This document shows positions 45,501 to 52,376 of a stretch of DNA of 64,000 bases, in pieces (the stretch's first letter is position 1; each line of letters opens with the position of its first letter). This DNA is from JANOSH01 sp031415695 (lineage in GTDB: Bacteria; Actinomycetota; Acidimicrobiia; Acidimicrobiales; Ilumatobacteraceae), in contig JANOSH010000056.1 in NCBI GenBank assembly GCA_031415695.1, positions 124,001-188,000 of the forward strand, given 5' to 3'. The position numbers and the translations under genes are program-made. Under the pieces are notes generated by a model that made no database searches, was not told the DNA's origin, and worked only from the letters and a program-made list of their open reading frames with translations.

Positions 45501-47219
45501 GAAGGCATCTTCACCGGCGAAGCCGGGGTTCGGGTCGTAGCGAACTCGGCCGTCGCCCGTGGCGGTGGCTGTGCCGTGGGCCGGATTCGTGACTCCGGAG
45601 ACGGTGAGGTTGTCACCCTCGGCGTCGAAGTCGTTGACGAGCACTTCGACGAGGATTGGTGCTGCCGCCAATGTGGAGTCGGCGTCGTCGGTTGCGACAG
45701 GGTTGGTGTTGGTTTCTGGCCCGACGATGGTCACGGTGACGGTGCTGTTCGCCCGCAAGTTGCCTGGGTCGGTAGCTACATACGGGAATGTGACCTGACC
45801 GCTAAAGCCGGCTGGTGCCGCGTAGTTGACCCATTGGCCGTCGACAACATTGACCACACCGCTATCGGCTGGCGCCGGCCCAGCCGAGCTGACGGCCAGA
45901 AGATCGCCGTCGGGATCGCGATCGTTGGCGAGCACCGCCACCCGTACGGATCGCCCAGGTCGGGTGACTGCCCGATCTGGCGTGGCAACGGGAGGTTCAT
46001 TGCGACCGTCGTCGATGGGAACTACGCCGGTGTCGACTGTGCGTGAGAGCACGCGGGTGCCGGGGTCGCCAGCGTTGCCCGACGTGACCGAGGTGCCTAT
46101 GTCTCCTTCTGTACCGATGGTGCCGTCGTTGTAGAGAAACGTCCGTCGGCTGAATTTGTCGAGCGGCGTCAACTTCCCGCCGCTCACGGTGACGGCGTAG
46201 CCCGAGCCCGGATCATCGATGAGTAGTGGCCCGGGATTTGTCCATGCCCGTGGAATTCGTGTTGAAGGGCTTGGCCGGTCGGCTGTGCTCGATGCGCCGG
46301 TCGCCCATGTTGCCATGAGTACCGAGGCGGCGCCTGGCCGCAGGAACGCTGCATTCCGGTTGTTGCTGAGCAGCACGCTACCCGACGCAACCGACTGCGC
46401 GAGTGTGAGTGATCGGGTTTCCTTGCGTGAGTCGTAGCAGGCGAGTTTGGTTCCGGCGGCAACTGCGAGACAGGAGCCGTGGCCGCCGGGTTGCTGGACG
46501 ACGGCGTCGAGGAGCGCGACACTCGTTTCGGTGGTGGAGTTGTGCCGTGGCCACCGCAGCCGGTTGGTGGCGCGTTCGATGATGACAGGTTCGGTACCGA
46601 CGGAGGAGAGTTCGATGTTGGCGTTTGGTTGGGCAACTCGGAACGTCGAGAATTCGTCGCCTTCCACGCGGGTGAGCTTGCCGCCTGGGGTGTCGAGCAT
46701 CCAGAGCTGCCCGTCTGAGGTGCCGACCCAACTGGTCATTGCACCTACCTGCAGCACGGCCCCCTTTGTGCCGGATTCGGAGATGTGGTGCACCGTGCCC
46801 GACTGCGAGTTGTACAGATATGCCGATGATCCGGAGCGGGTAAGTACCGAACGGCCACCGGTATCGCCGGGTGCAGGAAAGCGGTTAGCAACCTGGCCGT
46901 CCACTCCCGACATCACCAGCACTTCGCCTTTGGCACGGTCGTGAACGAAAACGGTTTCGCCAACGTCAACGACGTCGAGTTCGGTGGCTTGCTCATTGAG
47001 GGCGACCCCCAGACTGGCAAGGTCACTGCCGGAGGTTGCGAGCACGACGCGGCCGCGCTGTTCGCCCGATAACCACACGGTTGCCGGCGTGGCCTGAAGA
47101 TCCGACGCTTCGTCACCCGACTGGAGCGTGATGATGCCGGCGATGCCGACCCCGGTTGCCCCGATGACCAGCGCAGTCACTAGCGCCCGCAAGGGCGATT
47201 CTCTGCGTTGCTTGGCCAT
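42540..47219 (-). CDS. Giant membrane-anchored protein with about twelve cadherin/Ig-like repeats
   Basis: 1559 residues; ATG 47219 is chosen because AGGAGCGC precedes it. A basic N-terminus and one hydrophobic helix (ALVTALVIGATGVGIAGIIT) anchor it. Residues about 40-390 look like a beta-propeller (WLSGEQRGRVVL, GQLWMLDTPGGKL). Then about twelve repeats of roughly 90 residues follow, each opening with P-x-A-x-D-D and containing LANDxDPDGD; for example PPVATPDRAV, NPVATDDADS, APTAVDDRAT, PPIAGNDSAS, LPIARDDSGS. The Asp clusters suggest calcium binding. The ninth repeat is degenerate. The tail is Thr/Ser-rich with no LPxTG sorting signal. It is an extracellular scaffold or adhesin candidate, co-transcribed with MoxR and DUF58. 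Confidence 0.87.
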   Translation of the reverse strand: MAKQRRESPLRALVTALVIGATGVGIAGIITLQSGDEASDLQATPATVWLSGEQRGRVVLATSGSDLASLGVALNEQATELDVVDVGETVFVHDRAKGEVLVMSGVDGQVANRFPAPGDTGGRSVLTRSGSSAYLYNSQSGTVHHISESGTKGAVLQVGAMTSWVGTSDGQLWMLDTPGGKLTRVEGDEFSTFRVAQPNANIELSSVGTEPVIIERATNRLRWPRHNSTTETSVALLDAVVQQPGGHGSCLAVAAGTKLACYDSRKETRSLTLAQSVASGSVLLSNNRNAAFLRPGAASVLMATWATGASSTADRPSPSTRIPRAWTNPGPLLIDDPGSGYAVTVSGGKLTPLDKFSRRTFLYNDGTIGTEGDIGTSVTSGNAGDPGTRVLSRTVDTGVVPIDDGRNEPPVATPDRAVTRPGRSVRVAVLANDRDPDGDLLAVSSAGPAPADSGVVNVVDGQWVNYAAPAGFSGQVTFPYVATDPGNLRANSTVTVTIVGPETNTNPVATDDADSTLAAAPILVEVLVNDFDAEGDNLTVSGVTNPAHGTATATGDGRVRYDPNPGFAGEDAFGYTVTDGFGGRATAQVRITVTAQSGTNRAPTAVDDRATATASKRQSIGVLANDTDPENDALRIVEVSDVPGVILTIVGGQSIDFTADAATNGPVSFTYTIADTAGLRATAKVLVVVEAPNVNRPPQAIDDQVVTATDKTINVLANDLDPDRDPLSLTSVGTPTFGTAIRVSPLSVRYVPPAGFIGSDVFTYVVSDPSGLVSIGRVFVEVVRVAGANPIAHNDSANVFPGESVVLNPLANDTHPDGLPISLAGSPTARSGQLVVNADQTLTFTPDSPALAVHLITYTIADSVGRTSTGQIAIAVVARPIVNKAPTAADDQVDTDHATTVTIRPLGNDSDPDGSAVELVSVSSPTNGTARVQGSTIVFTPSSNFDGLATMTYVIRDPEGLQATARIIVGVAPRPRIAPLATSDNIVSVGGTVVSLDPLNNDTDPDGVNTDLQLRNVSGPIPTSVNGRLLTISPPSQPGQYSVSYVVVDADGLTATGRVFVSVVDPPNRPPIAGNDSASTPFNTSVVISVLNNDRDPDGGPLRVAAVSTVSPSGTAEVVGGGIRFTPSPGFSGTATFSYTLEDDQQASVLGFVTVRVDSCSAQAPSLRNDQAFTGRGTPVEINVFSNDTGTGGTFAVTTPSSGSVTVLSPGRVVFTPDATSSTSAFSYSVQNGCGVIATATVSITVNRPPSANNSAAEARVGESAAIQLSALSADPDGDALTYVVSNPVGGTIVVNQASGRAEFSATVVGIGGFSYTVRDSGGLTASANVVVTVSPPLVLNSPPVAVNDVAQASLGSPLRLNVLGNDSDPDDPISMLRIVSSQAGEVTPNRRFIDLASPATPGVVRFTYTIEDPAGARATAEVQVTYVDVNQLPIARDDSGSASVGIASNVSVLDNDTDPDGTVTELLVTGATLVSGEGVLTFTANAVSFTASSTLPVTIRYSIRDANGGTAQALITLSVTPVQATTTTQATSTTQRTTSTSTSTTTPPESTTSTVTSP
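42665..45995. repeat. Tandem cadherin/Ig-like repeat block
   Basis: About twelve consecutive units of roughly 270-290 bases encode the repeats of the giant protein. Approximate limits only. Units are diverged in DNA sequence, so they show as protein repeats rather than near-identical DNA; this makes assembly collapse unlikely. Confidence 0.7.
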
Positions 47220-47319
47220 TGCGCTCCTCATGAATCCTTCGGTACTGCCGACGTGAGCCTACCGACGGAGCCGGGTCTTCGGATGAGCCGATTGGCCCGC
47301 TGGCCATGACCCATGACCC

Positions 47320-49977
47320 TCATTTGAGGTTTCGACGCACCGCCAACGCTGCGAGAACTCCGTAGGCATACAAGCTCGGGGCGTGGTTCTGGATAACCGT
47401 GAACTCACCCATTGGCGGATAATTGTAAATGTCGTAATACGACGTTGCGAACGGTTGGCTGGCCGCGTCTGGCGCCGTACCGAACGGGCGCAGGTAGTAC
47501 TTCAAGAACCAGTCGTCCTCGTCAACGGTATGTAAGCCGTAGAGCGGTGTCCCCGCCCACACTGGAATATCGCCGCTAACGGTGTCGACAATGAGCGGAT
47601 TGAGCGGATTGCGTTGTCCGATTCCGGTGATGAAGCTCGTACCCAGAGCGTTGGCTCCGAGGGAGAAGCTGGCTGAACGAAGAGCGGTCTGCCAATACTT
47701 GTCGTCACCGAAAAGGGTGTGCGCTCTGAGCAGGCTCGTAACCTTTGGCGTTGATGGCCCAAGCCCCCAGATGAGCGGCACGTAACGGTTATCGAGGGTC
47801 CACCCGTATGCTGTCGAGTTGGCCTCGGTGATCATTCGGTCGGCTTCGTCTCGGTAGCTCGACAATATGTGTTCAAGAACGAGTCTGTTGCGTGTTCGAT
47901 TTGTTGAGCGCGCGTACGTAAATGCAGCGTCGCACACGTGGCGGCTATGACAGTTGAGAAACCCGACGTTCTCGCCAACGAATGGATTGTCGGTAAGGAA
48001 CTCGCGATGCCAGCGGTCGTCGCCGGTCAACCGGTACAGCGATGCCGCTGCTGAGAGTCGGAAGCCGCTTTCCTCCTCGGCGAACTTCCCGGTTGTTCGG
48101 TTTGCCAGTGCCCATTCCATCGCCCGAATCGATGAGGTCTTGTACGTGGCGGCCCGTGCCGAATCGAACGGTTCAATGGCTCGGGCGGCTTCGGCTGCGC
48201 TCGTGGCGTAGATAAAGCTCGACCATGGATCGGGGGCGTACGCAAACGCCTTGTTGGCGTTATTCCACGAGGTTTCCTTGCCCTCCGGGTAGCGGTCGAA
48301 CTCGACGCCTCCTCGGATGCCGCCATTGTCGTGTTGCATTCGTAGGTACATGTCGAGGTCCCAAAGCCCCTCGTCGATGAGGTCGGGTATGGCGTTGCCA
48401 GATTCGGGAATGTTGGTCTCAAAGCGGGCGAACACGTCGGGGAACAGGTCGACGAGTTCGATGGCCGAGTTCAGGTAACCAAGGTGTTGCACCCGTCGAT
48501 CCCAGTCGCCAGCATCCATGTGACCGCCCCACGCCCCGGGCAACGTGGCTTTGGTGAGGTTGGCAGCGAGGCTCTCGAATTTGTCGGGTGCTTCAAGGTC
48601 GAGGCCGTTTGACCCTTCCTCCAACGTGATGTTGGACAGGTTGACGACTGTTCCGTCGTCGGGGTGTGCGGCGCGCGGCCGAGCAATGTCGGTGGACGGG
48701 GCGCCAATTGCAATGCCACTGCGTTGGTGGAGCATGGCGCGGGCCACGGCGGTCGTGATCTGCATCCAACGGCCGTTGGTAGAAATCGGAACAGCAGTTG
48801 AACAGCCAACGCCCTCGGCGCAGATCCGATAGTCGCTGGGGAAGGTGACCTGGCTGAAGTCGAGTTCCCATACGTCGACTCGTGTGAGATCTCCCTTGTT
48901 CATTTCGTCGTCGTGTGGTCGTTTGACAGGTTTGCCGGTGAATACAACTTCGTTGGTGGTGGCCAGCCTGACGGTGAACCTTTCGACCGTGCCGTAGTCG
49001 ATGGCGTGATCAGTACTTGTGGAGAGGTAGGCCACTTTGAGCGGATCGCCCGAAGCGAATCCGGCCTGGTTGACCCGAATCGCTGACGAGACGGCGGCAT
49101 CGGGCCGATATTGCGAGGTTGTGGGCTCGACGGTCTTGTTTCGACTGGTGACTGTGTAGCTGGCCCCTGGTGTCAATGGTGCCGACAAGGTGATGTGGAA
49201 GGTGTGTTCCATTACTGCTTCAGGGTGATCGCCGCCCGCCTTGCCTGATACCGGGCGGGAGGTGAATGTGACGGCTTTGGGTGGGCGTGCCGGTGAGTCG
49301 GCGATGCCGACGTTGAGTTGGCTGGCGATAGCTTGAGGCTTGATTGATGCCCCCTGACCAACAACTTTTCCATCGTTCATTCGGAGCAAGCCTGTGCGCA
49401 ACGTCAGCGCTACGACGTTGGGTGCTAGCACCTCGACTCGACTTGTGGCGTAGTTCTCGTTGCCTTTGGTGGCATCGATCGCGGCCCGTTCGATGTTGAC
49501 GTGACCCGTGATCGGACGCGATGCAACACCGTCGCGTCCGCGAAACTGAGCGAGCAGCATGACGTAGCCGGTGTCGGTGACGTTCACTGTGGCGGTGGTA
49601 CTGGCCGGAAGCCACGTGCCCTGCGCATAGGAGTAGTCGGGGCCTACCTGCATCTCGGTGGCCCACTCGGGAATGGGTAGCGCTAGTTGAATCGCTGTGC
49701 CGGTCGCCGTGGGGCGTTGTTCGACGACGGTCACGGATCCTGCTGGCACGTCGTTTCGCAGTACCGGTGCCGGCCCGACGACACGAGGCGGTGTGCTGGC
49801 AGGCGGAACCTGGTCGCTACCGAGGTCGGGGGCGGTCTGGAATGTCGGTCTCGGCGGGGTAGTGGCTGGTCCGACGGGCGTGCTGCTGGGGTCGGTCCGT
49901 TGACGGATTCCCACGAAAACAACAAGCGCGAGCAGTGCCAACACAACGATCAGTACTCTGGGCTTGGTGATCCGCAC
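47320..49977 (-). CDS. Glycoside hydrolase family 9-type enzyme, membrane-anchored
   Basis: 885 residues. An N-terminal helix (VLIVVLALLALVVFVGI) anchors or exports it, followed by a Pro/Thr linker and a beta-rich region to about 290. An E-set domain like that of CelD follows (SSAIRVNQAGFASGDPLKVA). The (alpha/alpha)6 catalytic domain has GGHMDAGDWDRRVQHLGYL with the paired Asp488 and Asp491, and near the end MGEFTVIQNHAPSLYAYG with Glu858 as general acid. GH9 enzymes are mostly endoglucanases. It lies divergent to a polysaccharide-synthesis locus and upstream of the giant repeat gene, so it may process the cell's own glucan rather than digest plant cellulose (inference). Confidence 0.85.
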   Translation of the reverse strand: MRITKPRVLIVVLALLALVVFVGIRQRTDPSSTPVGPATTPPRPTFQTAPDLGSDQVPPASTPPRVVGPAPVLRNDVPAGSVTVVEQRPTATGTAIQLALPIPEWATEMQVGPDYSYAQGTWLPASTTATVNVTDTGYVMLLAQFRGRDGVASRPITGHVNIERAAIDATKGNENYATSRVEVLAPNVVALTLRTGLLRMNDGKVVGQGASIKPQAIASQLNVGIADSPARPPKAVTFTSRPVSGKAGGDHPEAVMEHTFHITLSAPLTPGASYTVTSRNKTVEPTTSQYRPDAAVSSAIRVNQAGFASGDPLKVAYLSTSTDHAIDYGTVERFTVRLATTNEVVFTGKPVKRPHDDEMNKGDLTRVDVWELDFSQVTFPSDYRICAEGVGCSTAVPISTNGRWMQITTAVARAMLHQRSGIAIGAPSTDIARPRAAHPDDGTVVNLSNITLEEGSNGLDLEAPDKFESLAANLTKATLPGAWGGHMDAGDWDRRVQHLGYLNSAIELVDLFPDVFARFETNIPESGNAIPDLIDEGLWDLDMYLRMQHDNGGIRGGVEFDRYPEGKETSWNNANKAFAYAPDPWSSFIYATSAAEAARAIEPFDSARAATYKTSSIRAMEWALANRTTGKFAEEESGFRLSAAASLYRLTGDDRWHREFLTDNPFVGENVGFLNCHSRHVCDAAFTYARSTNRTRNRLVLEHILSSYRDEADRMITEANSTAYGWTLDNRYVPLIWGLGPSTPKVTSLLRAHTLFGDDKYWQTALRSASFSLGANALGTSFITGIGQRNPLNPLIVDTVSGDIPVWAGTPLYGLHTVDEDDWFLKYYLRPFGTAPDAASQPFATSYYDIYNYPPMGEFTVIQNHAPSLYAYGVLAALAVRRNLK

Positions 49978-50079
49978 CTAGTTAGTCTCGTCTATCACTG
50001 TTGGCTTTGTCGGTCGGGTTAGTCGACCACGACACCGCTCTGAACGTTGCAGATAGACTCGGTTTTCGCACGGCGAGGA

Positions 50080-51108
50080 ATGTTATTGAGCCAAGAACCA
50101 GATCCCGATGTCATTTGCCCCGCCGCCGAGCGCAGTCGTGTCGCCGCGGTCATTATTGGTCGAAATGAGCACGGTCGGTTGGCTGCTGCGCTGCAATCGG
50201 TGGCGAATTGCGGCATCGCCAATGCTGTCTATGTCGACTCGGCATCGGTTGACGACAGCGTCAGTATCGCCGAGGGATGCGGAGTCCAGGTTCACGGTCT
50301 TGATCCGTCTCGACCAATGAGCGCTGCCCGCGGCCGAAACGAAGGCTGGGCCATAGTGCGATCCGCTTGTCCGACGCCCGAGTTTGTGCTGTTTCTCGAT
50401 GGCGATTCCGAGATCGACGCCGATTGGGTACGCGAAGCCGAGCAACTGCTGGTCAGCACCGAGCTAGTGGGTGCGGTGTGCGGACGAGGGGTCGAGGTCA
50501 ACCCGAATCGAAACGCCTTCCACCGCATCTCGGCGGTTGAGTGGACACTGGGCGGTACAGGATCGATAGGTACTTTCGGCGGCAACGCACTTCTGCGGGC
50601 TTGGCTCGTCGACGACCTCGGCGGCTACGACGAGTCCTTGACGGTCGGAGAGGATCCCGATCTGTCTCGACGAATCGTCGATCGGGGATTCTCCATCATT
50701 GGCCTGGACCGCGTTGCGTACGTGCACGACATCGATATGGCGCTAGCCAGACAATGGTGGAAACGCGCTGAACGGTCGGGGCAGCTTCTTGCCGACAGAG
50801 GGATTGCGAGACGGTCACAGGGCAAGGCGATGCTACATTCCGAGTTGGCCAAAGCTCTTGGTTTTGGCATTGGTTTCCCGCTAGCGGTACTTGCGACCCG
50901 AGGGCCAGTGCGCCGCCTCGTTCTGGGTTGTTACGCGCTGCGAACAGTGTTGGCATTTCGCTCAGCGTTTCGTAGCGCACGTCCGGAATTCTTCGATTTG
51001 CGTACCCGAGTTACGTGGGGCGTCTCGTGTCTGATGAGCCCCCTGCCCCATGCAATTGGTGCTCTCAGAACTATGATCCGCCGATGGAAGTACGGCCGAT
51101 GGAAGTAA
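50080..51108 (+). CDS. Family 2 glycosyltransferase
   Basis: 342 residues from the ATG at 50080, preceded by GAGGA; a TTG at 50047 is possible. GT-A motifs: VAAVIIGRNEHGRLAAALQS, AVYVDSASVDDS, FVLFLDGDSEIDADW (metal-binding DGD), SIGTFGGNALLRAWLVDDLG and DESLTVGEDPDLSRRI with the acceptor-site EDPDL. The C-terminal part is hydrophobic and basic, suggesting membrane contact. It starts about 100 bases from the divergent GH9 gene and overlaps the next gene by 10 bases, so it opens a polysaccharide biosynthesis unit. Confidence 0.86.
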   Translation: MLLSQEPDPDVICPAAERSRVAAVIIGRNEHGRLAAALQSVANCGIANAVYVDSASVDDSVSIAEGCGVQVHGLDPSRPMSAARGRNEGWAIVRSACPTPEFVLFLDGDSEIDADWVREAEQLLVSTELVGAVCGRGVEVNPNRNAFHRISAVEWTLGGTGSIGTFGGNALLRAWLVDDLGGYDESLTVGEDPDLSRRIVDRGFSIIGLDRVAYVHDIDMALARQWWKRAERSGQLLADRGIARRSQGKAMLHSELAKALGFGIGFPLAVLATRGPVRRLVLGCYALRTVLAFRSAFRSARPEFFDLRTRVTWGVSCLMSPLPHAIGALRTMIRRWKYGRWK

Positions 51109-52376
51109 CGGCGCCGGTCGATCTGACACAACGTCGCGCCTGGTCGATCCTGCCCGCGATCTTGGTCGTCAGCTGGACTATCACGCTCATGAATCAGGCC
51201 AACGTTATTGGTGCATTTCGCGATTCAATTCCGGGCATTGTCGGCCTTATTGGCATACTGGTGAGCCTAGCAGGACTTATCGTCATTGATCCCTCGCGGT
51301 TGCGCCGCGTACGGGTTCCCTTCGCCGTATTTCTGCTACTCGCTCTAGGTATTGCGTCAGGTGCATGGTCGGTGGTTCCCACGGAAAGCATCTTTGCAAT
51401 ACGCAGCAAACTCATTCCACTCGTACTGTTGATGATTCTGATTGGTGCTCTTGACCGTCGTCTCGTGCTGCGTGTCTTGAACAGCGGTGCCCAGTTGATG
51501 CTGGCTTCAAATCTGCTGTGTGTGATGTTTTTTACCGCATCGCGAACTGGCAACTACGTCGATTCGAGTGGCCTAGTCGATGGTTGGCGAGGCGCATTTG
51601 TTCATAAAAACCAGCTCGCCATATTTAGTAGTTTGTGTATCTGCGTCGTGCTGGCCGTCGAGGAAAGTAGGGTTCGCCGTCGAGCAATGGTTGCTATAGG
51701 TGTGCTGCTCGTACTGGGCAGTCGTTCCGGCACCGGGTTTGGTACGCTGAGCGTCATTCCGCTCTTTCAAATGTTGCGGTTTTTGATGCTCGAGCGTGAT
51801 CCACGGCGTCGCGGCGTCCGTTTGGTGAGCTTCCTCGGCCTACTACTCTTTGGTGGTGCAGGCGGTGCCTTGGCGCTGCCGACGGTCTTAGGTTTTATGG
51901 GTAAGGACACCACATTGAGCGGGCGTTTAGATATTTGGCGAATCGGTTTCGAATTTGCGATGAGACGTCCCTTTTTTGGCTGGGGCGTCTCGGGGATTTG
52001 GGTTGTCTATGACAAGGATCCAACGTATTCCTTGAACCGACAGCTAGGTTTCGACTCTGCGCATGCCCACAATGGCCCGCTCGGCGCATTCGCCGAGCTT
52101 GGAATCGTCGGTCTGGGACTTGTTCTTATTGGTATCGCCACCGTCATAATCGTTGGTTTCCGACTGATCAATCGTGACCAATTCAAAGATGGATACCTCC
52201 TGATTGGGCTTGGCCTCACGCTTCTTGTCTCCAGCGTTTCGGAGTCGATGATGACATCGGGTCCCGGATGGTTTGTGCTCGGGGTAGCCTCGGCGCTGGC
52301 GTTCCACCAAGACCTCGGGCCGTTGTCGCAGCGCCTACCGGTTGGTCAGCGCCTCGAGGACAACTTCGCGCGTTGA
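51099..52376 (+). CDS. O-antigen ligase/Wzy-like polysaccharide polymerase
   Basis: About 425 residues; ATG 51099 or 51084. Polytopic membrane protein with at least ten hydrophobic helices. The Wzy_C/WaaL core is recognisable: FVHKNQLAIFSSLCICVVLA, GSRSGTGFGTLSVIPLFQML, TLSGRLDIWRIGFEFAMRRP followed by FFGWGVSG, and the large loop ending DSAHAHNGPLGAFAELG with the catalytic His. Enzymes of this type polymerise or transfer lipid-linked glycans outside the membrane. It overlaps the preceding glycosyltransferase and converges with the flippase fusion (31-base overlap). Confidence 0.87.
   Translation: MEVTAPVDLTQRRAWSILPAILVVSWTITLMNQANVIGAFRDSIPGIVGLIGILVSLAGLIVIDPSRLRRVRVPFAVFLLLALGIASGAWSVVPTESIFAIRSKLIPLVLLMILIGALDRRLVLRVLNSGAQLMLASNLLCVMFFTASRTGNYVDSSGLVDGWRGAFVHKNQLAIFSSLCICVVLAVEESRVRRRAMVAIGVLLVLGSRSGTGFGTLSVIPLFQMLRFLMLERDPRRRGVRLVSFLGLLLFGGAGGALALPTVLGFMGKDTTLSGRLDIWRIGFEFAMRRPFFGWGVSGIWVVYDKDPTYSLNRQLGFDSAHAHNGPLGAFAELGIVGLGLVLIGIATVIIVGFRLINRDQFKDGYLLIGLGLTLLVSSVSESMMTSGPGWFVLGVASALAFHQDLGPLSQRLPVGQRLEDNFAR

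Noticed and set aside
42665..45995. Periodic block considered as CRISPR-like or as recent DNA duplications
   Set aside because: The units are about 270-290 bases, in frame, diverged in DNA and clearly encode Ig/cadherin-like protein repeats.
44841..46046. 401-codon plus-strand frame inside the giant repeat gene
   Set aside because: It mirrors the repeat structure of the minus-strand gene, is rich in Gly, Asp and Cys without domain logic, and has no ribosome-binding site.
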